DNA of 64,000 bases from Lutraria lutraria (lineage: Eukaryota > Mollusca > Bivalvia > Venerida > Mactridae), in contig OZ026847.1 in assembly GCA_964023205.1 (NCBI GenBank), forward strand, positions 942,501-1,006,500. Direction: 5' to 3'. The notes under the pieces are model-generated. The model saw nothing but the letters and a program-made list of their open reading frames with translations, had not been told where the DNA came from and searched no databases. This document shows positions 11,601 to 21,808 of this stretch, one piece after another; the stretch's first letter is position 1; each line of letters begins with the position of its first letter. The translations under genes and the position numbers were made by a program.

Positions 11601-12352
11601 ACATGATATTTCTTTCATAAATTACTACATGTGTAGTACTTGAAACAGTTTTTGGACTTGTAGAAACGTGGAGTAAATTTCATAGGGAATTTGACTCCCT
11701 TTTGTCGGGTTACTGTCATTTCGATTGTGTAAGAACGAAACAAAGAAACGCTATTAGAAATAGTGGCGGTGTTAGTGCATTCATAAAAAAAATGAACACG
11801 TGACGGACATTCTAGTCCACCGTATTAAACATTGTCTTATTGATGGTGTAGTGCTATTATGAAATGGCAGTTTATTTAACTCTGTAAAAGATATTGTAGT
11901 GTACATAACTAATTTTTCACCAGAAGGATCCCCCATATACCAAAATACTGTCGAAAATACCGGTTTTCCTATATTAGACGAAACTCTACTCAGTCTTAAA
12001 TACGAATATCCCGAAAGCTATTTTTACGAAGCTGGTGATTTTAATGCCAGAACAGGTAATTTTTGTGATTACATTATTGCTGATAATTTAGATTTTTTGT
12101 ACCATGAAAACGTTGATTATGAGTCTTGATTATTTTGACTTAGCTCCTCGAAATAAGGATAATTCAAGATATAATAATTTAGGACAATTACTTGTCGATT
12201 TATGTTGCACATATCACATTTATATTTTGAATGGTAGGTGTTGTGATGATATTAATGGTAATTATACATGTATTGCAAACAAATGTCACAGTGTAGTAGA
12301 TTATCATATAGTATCATTTGAATGATTTCCCTTTGTATCAGGTTTTAATATA
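11467..12352 (+). pseudogene. LINE ORF2 endonuclease, 5' part, decayed
   Basis: ORF2 overlaps the ORF1 end in the +1 frame. The likely start is the ATG at 11467. Endonuclease motifs are LNILTWTIAGLY (the usual N of WNxxG is T), then GLVETW in a shifted frame with the catalytic glutamate, SGGVSAFIKK, EAGDFNARTGNFCDYI and SVVDYHIVS. There are several stops and frameshifts between 11640 and 11900. The reading path ends at the nested LINE (12359) and resumes at 16468 with RDESDHF, the SDH block. Confidence 0.85.
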
Positions 12353-12353
12353 G

Positions 12354-12358
12354 AGATA
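12354..12358. repeat. Target-site duplication, left copy (AGATA)
   Basis: AGATA directly precedes the 3' end of the nested minus-strand LINE and recurs at 16463-16467 after its 5' end. Joining the two flanks at this word restores the outer LINE frame through FNIE into RDESDHF. Five bases is short, so the exact edge could shift by a base or two. Confidence 0.7.
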
Positions 12359-12588
12359 ATAATAATAATCTTTATTTAACGAAGGTAACATCTGTAGTAT
12401 ACAATTAGTTCGACTAATACAAACATATAAGACGTCATAAATTACAACATGGCCTTCAAACAACAAAATTTAATGCAAAAACTGAAAAGAAAACATGAAA
12501 ACAATAGTGACATAGATATCAAAATATTGACAAACACTATATAACCAATAACAATAACCATTAGTCCCTTTTGTAGTAAGCGGATATT

Positions 12589-13745
12589 TCAACCATTTTG
12601 TGTATTTAGTAGATACTGTTTTAGAGCATTCTTAAAGGATGAAGTCTTAGATTTTGAACGTACTAAAAGCAGGATATTGTTCCAAATGTTTGAAGACATG
12701 AATGAAAAAGCATAGTCCATTGATGACAATATGTATGCATTGTAAAATAATATGTTCTTGTCATCAGATAGAAACGGTGCTATTCTTTTCAAAAGACATA
12801 TTTTAGAATTAATATTAGAGCAAATCTTATTAAACTGAGTGTCACAGGACAGAGTATTATCAATCCAGATACCAAGTACTTTATGTACATTGACGTTTCG
12901 TAAATTCGTATTATTTAAAATTATTTTAATCTCTAAATTGTTTTGATGCTTACGTTTATATGGAGGACATAATACCATACATTTTGTTTTAGTCGGATGT
13001 AGCTGCATATTATTTAAACAACACTAATTATTAATATCATTCAAATTTGCCTGAAGTTTGACCTCCAATCTTCTAATATCATTATCTGAAGCATAAAGTG
13101 TGGAATCATCCGCATATAAGTCAATGTTACTTTCCGATAATTCAAGCACTATATCATTTATGTAGATAAAGAACAAACTATGTCCAAGAATAGACCATTG
13201 AGGAACGCCAGATTTAATGTAAAGTTTATTTGACGTAAAGTTGTTGTATTTAACACTCTGTGTTCTGTTATTTAAATAAGAGGAAAAGGGTTCGATAGTT
13301 TTTGTAGAAAAATATTATAACTTAAGTTTGTGTAAGAGAATTCTATGGTCAACTAAGTCAAAAGCTTCACGCAAATCAAGATAAATAGCACCCACATAGT
13401 TCCCATTATCAATTTCTTTCGAACAATTGTCAATCAAATGAATTAGAGCGGTATGACTGGATTATTTTTTACGAAATCCAGATTGAGTTGGGTGTAAAAG
13501 TTTGAAGACATTTATATAATTAAGAAGTTGAGTTACAATATGTTTTTCAAAAACTTTAGAAATGGTAGGAAGTATTGAAATCGGTCTGTAATTATTCGGA
13601 TCTTCCTTATTACCATCTTTAAAAATCGGTATAACATAGGCATCTTTTAACGAGTCAGGGAAAATTCCGTTATTTAAACTTGAGTTAATTATATGAGCTA
13701 TAGTAGGAGTTATGGAATCATACAATACTGTAATACTTTAGATTC
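12589..13745 (-). pseudogene. Nested LINE ORF2: reverse transcriptase and C-terminus
   Basis: Minus-strand RT motifs in order: GIFPDSLKDAYVIPIFKDG, NNYRPISILPTISKVFEKH and LHPTQSGFRKK (13725-13462); then, in shifted frames, a decayed AFDLVDH-like block, SGVPQWSILGH and an intact LYADDSTLYASDN (about 13100-13130); then MQLHPTKTKCMVL, HKVLGIWID and SSFKNALKQYLLN (13008-12589). The G of PQGSILG has become W. The thumb/C-terminal region is shorter than usual: DYAFSFMSSNIWNN joins almost directly to the SKTSSFKNAL end, which suggests an internal deletion of several dozen codons. Confidence 0.85.
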
Positions 13746-13989
13746 CATCATTACCAGTAGATTTATAAAAAATTATTTGGTTGATTATATTCTTAACTTC
13801 AAAAGCAGTAATGGGTTCAGTATTAAAACAATTATCATGTAGTTTGGTGTCTAGATGTTTCTGTAGGTTAAGGAAATTGTCAGGATTAAATTGTTTACAA
13901 GAGTTAAGATAAGGTATAGAAACGAAGTGATCATTGAAACTATTAAGAACATTGACCTTTTATTCTAAATCAAAATTAATAAATGAAGG

Positions 13990-14900
13990 TCAGATTATAA
14001 TCTGACCTTCATTTATTAATTTTGATGGAATTTGCTTTTTGGAATTAGATGTATTGCTATTCGATATAGTCTTTATGTTACTCCATAGAAACTTCGGAAA
14101 TTTATTGTTTTGTATAACTTTATTGTAGAAAGATATTTTACTTTTACGTATCATAGAATTCACTTTGTTTCTGTGGATTTTATATTCATTATACCTTTTA
14201 TGTCTATGATGTTGATCTCGTTCAAAAATTACTAATTTGATACTTTCAGTGAACCATACGGGCTGTTTTTCACGTTTAATTCTTTTATCTTTGATGGGCG
14301 CATGTTTATTTAATATGCTTTTATCTATATCACAGAAAAGATGCAAATAAATATTAGGTCCATTGTAGCATTCTATTGCAGAAAGATTAGACTTTATCAA
14401 ATCATGTCTAAATAAGTTTTTATCAAACTTTTTAAAACTTCTATATTTAATAGTTTTATGACATTTATCTTTTTTAATTTTATTGTTTAATACACGCGTG
14501 AAACATACAGGATAATAATCACTAATGCTATAAATTGGAACATTAACATCACTCATGTAGTTCGGAAAGTTTGAATATATATGATCAATTATAGATGAAG
14601 ACTGTTTGGATACCCTCGTTGGAATGTGCAACAATTGTTTAAGGCCGAATTTTAACATCAAATCTTTCCATTTTAGATTATTGAATTGCTTAGAACTATC
14701 ATTGTGTAGAAAATTCAAATTAATGTCGCCGACAATGATTATCTCAAGGTTCGTGGATTCCATTTTATCAATTAAAAAAGAAATTCAATCCAACATTGTT
14801 TTGAATCTGGCGGTCTGTAAATAAAACACACTAAACTATTATCACATTTCTCAATATTTAGTTGTATACAAATTGACTCCAAATCATTACGAGGCGAAAG
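13990..14900 (-). pseudogene. Nested LINE ORF2: endonuclease domain
   Basis: The 257-codon segment 14763-13990 carries EIIIVGDINLNFLH, RVSKQSSSIIDHIYSN and YSISDYYPVCFT (the SDH block reads SDY here, so the catalytic histidine is lost). It continues into the linker EKQPVWFTESIK and WSNIKTISN. Upstream in another frame (14900-14790) it reads SPRNDLESICIQL and CFIYRPPDSKQ, endonuclease blocks that normally sit just before GDFN. The first third of the endonuclease is absent: ORF1 sequence is joined directly to this point near 14920. Confidence 0.8.
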
Positions 14901-14929
14901 TGTGCGTGGTGATGAAAAAGTGCAACAAT

Positions 14930-16346
14930 TTTTCTCAACTGTTTATTATACGGTATGCAGTGTATGCCCGTTGGCTCCATCATTTCCCCCTGCATGTAAC
15001 ACTACTTTATTGTACTCAGAATACTTATCAAGATGCATACTGCTGAGGTTAGCGGGAATTTACTTTAAACAAGCTCCTTTCTAAGTAAGGACGTCGATGT
15101 TTTTCTGTAGACCCTTTCTTTGTATTCCTTTCACAATGGAGTCACCTATGATCAAGGTTTTCTTTGGATGTTGGGCACTAGTAACCTGATGATCTCTACT
15201 TTTATATGAAATATTTGTAGATAGTATACCATGCAGCTGTCCGCGTGTATTTTGAGGAAAACTTGTAGTTGGTGTATATGATGGAGATTCACGGTCGTCC
15301 ACATTTGTTTTATTTATGACATGACTGACGGGTTCATTTTGAGGTTTTGAAGACGAAACAGTGTTTGATTTAATACTACTTAGAGTGTCAATGATTGATT
15401 GGATTCTTCTCTGCAACTTGTCATTGAATTTCATGTTTATTTCTCCGCCACTATGTGTACTCATTACTAATGTTTCAATTTTCTCATTTGTATCTTTCGT
15501 TAACGTGTAGGCATGTTTCTTAATGCTTGTTATTTTAATTCTAATTTGATCTATTTTCATGTTGGAATGTTCAATATGGTCACGAAGAGTAGATTTCACG
15601 TCATTGATGTCACTTAATACAGCTTGTGTTATTTCAAAGATAGATCGTATTTGGTTTTCAATGACATTTTCAGATTTTGTAACCTCTGATGAATGACCAG
15701 TATTTACGTCAGTTACAGATGACGGCTCATCAGCAGTATTTTCAATACATAACATTTGTTTACTGGGTGATTCTTTTTTATTTGTAGGAGAATCATTATC
15801 GATACATTTTTGTAATATATGTCTTATTTCAGAATTTATATCACAAAATGATTTGTCATTTAACCCAGCGGCTTCATTTTCAACACGTCGTAATATTTGT
15901 GGAAGATCAATGTCATTAAATCTGTTTATTTATTAACCATTAACCAAGCATGACCATTTGGTGTGATATAGATCAAGCGTGTAAATGCATATACGGCCAC
16001 TAATTAATTTGTACTTAGTTTCCACTATGGCACCTTTAGAATCAAGGACGTGGATTTTAGTTACCTTGCAATTTAAAAGTTCCGATGCATAAAACGATTC
16101 TGTGGCATACTTGAAGAATTCATATTCCGCTGTATTCATTTCTAACTTTAAACCTCCACCAGTCTATTTAATCTTGATATGCTCCCTATTTGTAGAATCT
16201 AACTTCTTTTTCAATGAATTCATCTTATTAAGTTCAAAACATCTATTTTCTACGTTATTTGCACTACACAGCGTTGCTTCCGGAGTATCTTTTGAATTTT
16301 CAGTTCCGTTGAACGACTGAACTGTCGTTTTATCTTCAGAATCCAT
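14930..16346 (-). pseudogene. Nested LINE ORF1 (coiled coil plus SGNH-like segment)
   Basis: One minus-strand frame runs from the ATG at 16346 to 15081, interrupted by a stop at 16164 and a double stop TAATAA near 15930. An N-terminal part (MDSEDKTTVQS) leads to the block LYHTKWSCLVNG, then DLPQILRRVENEAAG, a long coiled coil (residues with IRSIFEITQAVLSDIND) and, near the C-terminus, KKTLIIGDSIVKGIQRKG. The GDS word followed, after a frameshift, by VVLHAGGNDGANG near 15010 matches the GDSI and GGND blocks of the SGNH/esterase-like domain found in some CR1-clade ORF1 proteins. It is cut by the deletion that removed the ORF2 start. Confidence 0.8.
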
Positions 16347-16462
16347 GATAAAAAGCACAAATATGTCAAGAAATAGTATTATCAACTAATTTGACGTATT
16401 TTCGTTTTCATTAGATATGCATTAGTAACATTAGATATTTTTGTCTTCATATTTATTAAGTT

Positions 16463-16467
16463 AGATA
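16463..16467. repeat. Target-site duplication, right copy (AGATA)
   Basis: Partner of 12354-12358; it marks the 5' edge of the nested LINE. The outer LINE frame resumes immediately (RDESDHFLIIAQLKPE). Confidence 0.7.
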
Positions 16468-17610
16468 AGAGACGAGTCAGATCATTTTCTCATTATAGCT
16501 CAGTTGAAACCTGAGTCTACCCCGGAACCGATTGTTATAAACCCTGTACCCCCTTGTATTTCTGTCAAGAAGTTAAACTGGAAGGACAACTTAAAGGATA
16601 CATTTCTACGTATATTCAATGAAAATCTTACTTTTAATAGAAACACTATTTTAAACGATATTGAGGTTGACATTAATGTGGCGGTTTCGTCAATTATAAA
16701 TTTATATCATACAGCAGCCGCCTGCTGCAAAATGATGGCAACACATACAATACCTATAAACAAAACCCAGCCTGATTGGTGGGATAATGAATGTAAGGAA
16801 AGTAAACAACACAAATATTCCATATTAAGGCGTTTCAGGATAACAAAATTTAAATTAATAACAAATCATGATTTTGATAAAGAGAATCAGACACCACTGA
16901 GTGACTTAAATATAAATATGTTCGAAACAGATGAAAATGCTGATAATATACTTAATTGTCCGTTTACTGAAGAAGAAGGCAGAAAATCGATTTCTAAATT
17001 AAAATTCGGTAAATCACAGGGTAAAGACGGCATTGGTGCAAAATTTTATAAACATACATGTGACAATATCACTCCAATTTTGATATGTTGTTTAACAAAA
17101 TATTAACGTCGGGTAAGTTCCCAGACGCATGGAGTCAGAGCGTTATAGTTCCTTTGTATAAATCAGGTGACAGAAATGAACTATCAAATTACCGCGGAAT
17201 TTCACTGATCGATGTCATATACAATTATTTCTCAAATGCAGTAACAGAAAGATTGAATAAATGGGCAAGCGAGTCAGATATCATCGATGAAGCACAAGCC
17301 GGTATTCTTGTGTTGATAATATGTTCTCTCTCCAGTGTATGATACAAAAATATATTACTAGACCACAAGGTAGATTCTATATGTATTATAATTATGTAGA
17401 TTTTCAGAAAGCGTTTGACTCGTTAGTTCATTATAAAATATTTTTAAACATTATAAATAAAGGTGCAAACGGGAAATTAATCAAGATTTTGATGTCTATG
17501 TACACAAAATTAGAAAAATACGTTAAAACAACAGATCCACCTTTAGATGAAAACGGGCGAAAAGTTGACGACATGTGACAAATTCTACTGTCCGTTTAAA
17601 TGTAATATAG
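16468..17610 (+). pseudogene. 2A-LINE ORF2: linker and reverse transcriptase, first part
   Basis: It starts with the endonuclease SDH block and runs through a linker (NKTQPDWWDNECKESK, a usual pre-RT motif) into RT: GKSQGKDGIGAKFYKH (to 17106), then in a shifted frame FPDAWSQSVIVPLYKSGD and NYRGISLIDVIY (17085-17310), then DFQKAFDSLVHYKIF (17321-17578), which holds the first catalytic aspartate block. Two frameshifts separate the three pieces. After a further break the next motif (CNIDRRQ) is split by the 75-bp MITE. Confidence 0.85.
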
Positions 17611-17622
17611 ATAGAAGACAAT

Positions 17623-17697
17623 CAATCTGACTAAAGTATTCGATCTTCCTTACGGCATAGCGTAGCGGATTTGAGGATATGATTTTAATCAGATTGC
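17623..17697. mobile_element. 75-bp miniature inverted-repeat element
   Basis: It is flanked by the exact 8-bp direct repeat AAGACAAT (17615-17622 and 17698-17705). The ends are CAATCTGACTAAA and the complement of GCAATCTGATTAA, inverted repeats of about 10 bp offset by one base. Excision restores the LINE reading (RRQCDLSSP, the usual TRQGD block). An 8-bp duplication fits hAT-like integration, but the element is too short to classify. Confidence 0.75.
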
Positions 17698-17705
17698 AAG
17701 ACAAT

Positions 17706-18627
17706 GTGATTTAAGCTCGCCGACAATGTTTACATAAACGATTTAGTCTCGCACTAACGACAACCTGAAACGGGGTTTTTTAACAAATGATATACCCGAT
17801 ATTCTTAGCTTGCTTTTTGCAGATGACGTCACGTGCGGGGCAGACACCATAAACAACCTCCAGTCAGAATTAAATGCTATTTCAGATTTTTGTACACAAT
17901 CACAAATGACTGTAAATTTAAGAAAACTGAAATAACCGTTTTAAAGGGGCATGCCCTGGAACTGAAGCGTCTCTATAGCAATCAATTTGATATCTTTTTA
18001 ATGCCTAAATCAATTAATGAAAGCCCTGTAAAATATTTACAAAATATCCTGCTAGTTTACTAAAAAAACACATTTTAAGATTTACCAAACCTGCCGATTT
18101 CGGCCTCAGAAATTATTCGTCATTTTCACAACTACACCCTTTCGGGATCTGTCAAAACCGAAAACCTCGCTGAAAAAATGTCAACAAACTGAAATGGTAA
18201 GTATTGCTCATGTTATGTTGACTTGAAAGGCAGCGCAAATGCTCAGTTAAACTCTCAGATGTATCGGAAATATCGTTGTCGTCAATAAAAGGCTGTCAGC
18301 CTTTTATTCAAACCGATATACACATACCGACGTGCGCGTTATAGGGTCATTTTTGAACGCACATTTTTCTTTTACTTTTCGGTAATAATTGGTTTTACAA
18401 GTAACAAACGCATTTTTGGTGTACGAAAAAAAAGACACAGCAGTTCCTGGGCATGCCCCTTTAAGAAATGGCGGACCGCTTAGAAATTGTGAAAAATTGA
18501 CATTTAACGGTACAAAAATAAACGTTACTTCTGTTTATAAGTATATGTCCATACTCATCTCTACAAAACTTTATTAACAAAATAAAGAACAAACTCAATA
18601 TCCAATTTGCGAGGGACGCTCCTATAA
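17706..18627 (+). pseudogene. 2A-LINE ORF2: reverse transcriptase catalytic block and thumb, split
   Basis: After the MITE the frame reads NDIPDILSLLFADDVTCGAD, with an intact FADD catalytic box at about 17815-17830, then NNLQSELNAISDFC and a KTEI block. The TTAA element (17945-18460) interrupts exactly here. The frame resumes at 18461 with RNGGPLRNCEKLTFNGTKIN and SVYKYMSILISTKL, the usual GVxLG-like thumb position. It is lost after about 18600. The FADD box is intact, although the copy is dead because of stops elsewhere. Confidence 0.85.
17945..18460. mobile_element. TTAA-flanked inverted-repeat element, copy 1
   Basis: TTAA stands at both edges (17941-17944 and 18461-18464). The terminal inverted repeat is AGGGGCATGCCCTGGAACTG, matching 19 of 20 bases at the other end. 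TTAA target use is characteristic of piggyBac-type elements; there is no transposase here. Removing it rejoins the LINE frame exactly. The interior has a former ORF (MPKSINESPVKYLQN) that is open in the related copy at 29414-29778. A near-palindrome GGCTGTCAGCC lies at about 18290. Confidence 0.85.
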
Positions 18628-18812
18628 GAGGGGACGCTCGTATATATTCGAGGAACACAAAATCATACAATGTCATGTATAATACAATGTCGAATAATTG
18701 AATGAACATATGTAAGACATTTTATACACTTGTTTTCTTACTTGTCTGGTATTATAAATGTAATATACATGTAATAATAAGACTAGTGATTGTCTCTGTC
18801 TATTAGTAATCA
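18628..18812. other. Unassigned, possibly decayed LINE 3' sequence
   Basis: It follows the LINE ORF2 remnant. The phrase GAGGGGACGCTC recurs nearby at 18618 and 19336. No clear coding signal. Confidence 0.4.
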
Positions 18813-18991
18813 AATGTTTAGCAAATGGTGGCCGAATCGCCCAGGTAAAACCAGAGATAAAACCCCACTTTTAGATAGGGAACAAAAAAACTCTGGAACC
18901 CTGTAACCCTTTGTCACCGATAACGGCACTCGAACGTACTGTCCCCATAGTACTACCACCTAGATGTGGGTCCTCATCTTTGCTAAACATT
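18813..18991. mobile_element. Small element with 13-bp perfect terminal inverted repeats
   Basis: AATGTTTAGCAAA at 18813-18825 is matched by its exact complement TTTGCTAAACATT at 18979-18991, enclosing 153 bp of sequence that is more GC-rich than the surroundings. I could not identify a target duplication, and no second copy is in the window, so this could also be a conserved stem. Confidence 0.5.
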
Positions 18992-19271
18992 CGCAAAAAT
19001 TATTTTGAACGTAATGAGTGTCAACATTAATAATGCTCTATAATATACATATCCTTATTAAAATAACATTTCGGATAAAAGTTTTGTTGACGCATTTAAA
19101 AACCTACTCTTGAGCATCGAATTTGAATTTTGTGTGCCCTCTGGAGCGCTCGCTAAAACTGATTTTTGAAAATACGGTGTTTTCCTACAACAACTCTCGA
19201 ATCACTCGAGCATAATAAATCCGGTTTTGTAACCAATTACGATTGGACAATATTCTCGACTATATAGATAA

Positions 19272-19353
19272 GTCCATACTCATCTCTACAAAACTGTATT
19301 ATCAAAATAAAGAACAAACTCAATATGCAATTTGCGAGGGGACGCTCCTATAA
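19272..19353 (+). repeat. Duplicated LINE ORF2 fragment
   Basis: About 80 bp nearly identical to 18547-18627 (GTCCATACTCATCTCTACAA through GACGCTCCTATAA). The pair brackets about 645 bp that includes the inverted-repeat element at 18813. It arose by a local duplication or by insertion accompanied by duplication of the flank. Confidence 0.8.
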
Positions 19354-19480
19354 AAATACAAAGTATAGGAGATGAAAGAAAAAAGGAACAAAATTCAAAT
19401 TCGATGTCGCTAAATAACAATGAACCTCTAAATAACGGACTATAATAATGGTATTAAATAGCGAATATAACTCGATCGAC

Positions 19481-20509
19481 TTATAAATTAAGTAATTTTG
19501 ATGCTGATAATCTCTTTTCTAATGAGTCTTTAATGTATCCATCTTAAGCAATTTCAGTTTTCCACCTTCCATGGCGTTTCAAACATCTCTCAGATACAGA
19601 ACTGTTCTCGGATGCATTTACGACATTCGATGCCCCCGAGGCTCTAAGAGAATGCGTACCTAAATTTAATTCTGGAGCAACAATATTCAATTTTTGTTTT
19701 ATACATTCACGTGACCTAGTGTAACTCAATTTCTTATTTTTATGTATAAGAGACGATACATTTTTCGATTTGAAAGCTGGTTTGAACAAATAATCGTTAG
19801 AAGACAGACACAAACTTGCTTTGTTAACATATTTTTGTAATAAAGTGAGAGGGCAAGTAAATGAATTGCCCTTTGATATAACAACTTCTGCACCATTACG
19901 GTACATGTCAGTTTTACTATGTCTTATTTTGAGAACAATATGATCTTGATTGAACATTATGTCATTACAACGAAGATTGCACACTTCACTAATTCTTAGG
20001 AATCCAGAATAAGCTAACATGATCATAGCCATATCTCTTAAATCAATCACATCCGACGAATCTTTGAAAGCGTAACACAGATCTTGAATCATTTTTGTAG
20101 AAATACGTCTTTCTTTTCAACTGGTTTTGAGCAAATACGCTTTGCTGTATTAGAAAGTAGCGTTGAAATCGTTCAAGTCATGCGCCCATTTAATACCATA
20201 AACAGCGCTGGAAATGACGTGATCTGATTTTCCCGAATCTATTAGATGAGTTAGGTATAAACGAACAGTAATCGGTAGAGCTGGTAAAGCTGTCATAGTT
20301 TTGCTGTCACAAAAGTTTTAAAATGCTGTGAAACTGCTATTGTATTTGGTTACCGTGCTGTCCGCTTTGGACTGTAAAAGATTGTCGGCCATGTGATCAA
20401 CCAATATATTACAATCGTCTCCTGTTATACCAGCTTCCTCGCATTTCCTCTTGTGGTTAGTTCTTAGGTTAATACCTGCCAACAATAAAATAGCATTAGA
20501 ATATTTCAT
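19481..20509 (-). pseudogene. DIRS-like tyrosine recombinase
   Basis: The N-terminal SAM-like core-binding part is at 20509-20120 (QSKADSTVTKYNSSF, SSAVYGIKWAHDLN), with a stop after SSFTAF and others later. The catalytic part is at 20092-19544: GFLRISEVCNLRCNDI with the first catalytic arginine, HSKTDMYRNGAEV (the region of the beta-hairpin lysine), GTHSLRASGASNV (the HxxR block) and RHGRWKT. A TAA at 19544 (a K codon in the expected AKDGY) falls three codons before the nucleophilic tyrosine (GYI, TAC at 19535-19537). The frame then stays open to the stop at 19481. So one nonsense change removes the nucleophile from an otherwise well-kept domain. Confidence 0.9.
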
Positions 20510-20539
20510 TTATCATTTACAAAATTTACGTGACTAATT

Positions 20540-21340
20540 TTAAAACTTACTCCTTAAAGCGAGCATATTAAAAGAAAGTGGATGCTTTGAAAAACAACCA
20601 GTATTGCCTTTTCCTGGAACTACGACATTGAGCTTGCCTAGATTCAACGGATCTTTAATAAATTCCTTGGAACTTCCATTTTTGTTAATTAAGCAGGGCC
20701 AAAATGGAGAACTTTTCCACATTGGTACGATAAGTGTACAATTAGCTTTTTCTGTTACAATCTTGTAAATGCAACTGGTCACTAGTCTTGGAGGTGGAAC
20801 TAACCAATTTACATGTTTATTCCATTTTTGAGACAATGCATCTACGCCCTCTGTACCTGGAACCCACCATCGGGAATTAAACATAATACATTTATTATTC
20901 AAATGTGAAGCGAACCTATCGATAGTATGTGGCCCCCAGCTTTTATCTAACAGACGGAAAACATTATGAGAAATACACCAATCATCACAATCAAAGCATC
21001 TACTGAGAAAATCTGCTTTTTCGTTCCCTTCTCCTGGAATCCACTCTGGACATAGCGAAATACTTTCTTTTTCGCAAAGTTCGTTCAACTGTAGCACACT
21101 TTTGTGGATATTGGGCACTCTACTGCCGTTTAATAAAACAGATTTTACATTTTGATTATCTGAAAAGATTTTTACACAAGAATCCTTTAATAACGTTGAA
21201 TATGAATGAACTACTCTGTTAACTGCTTCTGTTTCCCGCCAGGTTGAGCTAAGCATACATTCAGATTCTGCCCATTGCCCGATAACTTCAGACCCTTGAA
21301 AATCAAACTCTGAACTTCGTTTGTTTGAGTCATTCTCGAA
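20540..21340 (-). pseudogene. DIRS-like RNase H and linker
   Basis: The minus frame reads NDSNKRSSEFDFQGSEVI, then MLSSTWRETEAVNRVV (RNase H glutamate block), KIFSDNQNVKSVL (aspartate block), PEWIPGEGNEKADFLSR (the closing N-x-x-A-D block), then DRFASHLNNKCIMFNSRWW and NWLVPPPRLVTSCIYK up to 20540. The first RNase H aspartate block (NVFVDASSFAYGGYIE) lies across the hAT insertion near 22750-22700. RNase H removes the RNA template during cDNA synthesis. Confidence 0.9.
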
Positions 21341-21390
21341 GAATTTAACGTTTTTCCGTAAATATTCTGTTTTATGAAAACCAGGTTTTC

Positions 21391-21750
21391 TTACCTATTA
21401 TTGTTTCTAATTGAACCCTCTCTGCTGGGTATTTGATTATGTTTATATGTCATCTCTACCACTGGAGACCTCGTGTTATTTTGTATCGTGTCCACTCTGC
21501 AGGACTTCACGTTACATTCATGCAACAGACCTACCTCTTGTTTTGTTGCGCCCATTCTGCTGGGTATGTCTTTACGTTCGTTTACGTTTCCCACTTCAGG
21601 GATCATAAAGTTAATACGTACTTTGTCCTTTCTGCTGAACATATCGTTACCTTCTTGTAACGTACCTAATGCAGGCAGTGTAACTTTGCTATCAACTGTA
21701 TCCACTCTGCATGATGAAAATTCATGTAAATTCCCCGACGCCGTGTACAT
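21391..21750 (-). repeat. 75-bp-period degenerate tandem repeat inside the DIRS RNase H region
   Basis: About five diverged units, each with a core like CCCAGCAGAATGGGCGCAAC on the minus strand, spaced roughly 60-75 bp apart. On the minus strand a 119-codon frame stays open through it, with the core read as SCRVD, FSRKD, PSRMG, SCRVD and PSREG. It interrupts the RNase H domain between the first aspartate block and the glutamate block, where no such insert is expected. Confidence 0.6.
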
Positions 21751-21808
21751 GTAACATGAACATGTTGAAACCTCTTCTTTTAAACTCTGAAAACCGCTTT
21801 GAAGCGAC

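Larger units (their letters stand above)
12359..16462 (-). mobile_element. Minus-strand CR1-type LINE nested in the 2A LINE
   Basis: A 4.1-kb insertion with a LINE 3' end of AAATAAAGATTATTATTATT on the minus strand (12359-12380). ORF1 and ORF2 read toward lower coordinates. It lies between two AGATA words in the outer element. The 5' end includes about 116 bp of leader before the ORF1 ATG at 16346, so the insertion may be close to full length at the 5' end. Internal deletions removed the ORF1/ORF2 junction and part of the C-terminus. Confidence 0.9.
10300..18627 (+). mobile_element. 2A-carrying LINE, interrupted by three later insertions
   Basis: A + strand non-LTR retrotransposon. ORF1 (10422-11600) has an N-terminal 2A motif, a coiled coil and an RRM-like region. 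ORF2 starts in another frame inside the ORF1 end and encodes endonuclease and then reverse transcriptase. The coding path is resumable across three insertions: a minus-strand LINE (12359-16462), a 75-bp MITE (17623-17697) and a 516-bp TTAA element (17945-18460). Removing each one rejoins the frame cleanly, so this LINE is the oldest layer. The 5' end is approximate. The 3' end is lost near 18627, and a second copy of its last 80 bp lies at 19272-19353. Confidence 0.9.

Noticed and set aside
11265..11618. 117-codon minus-strand ORF
   Set aside because: Antisense to the LINE ORF1, which has clear family motifs.
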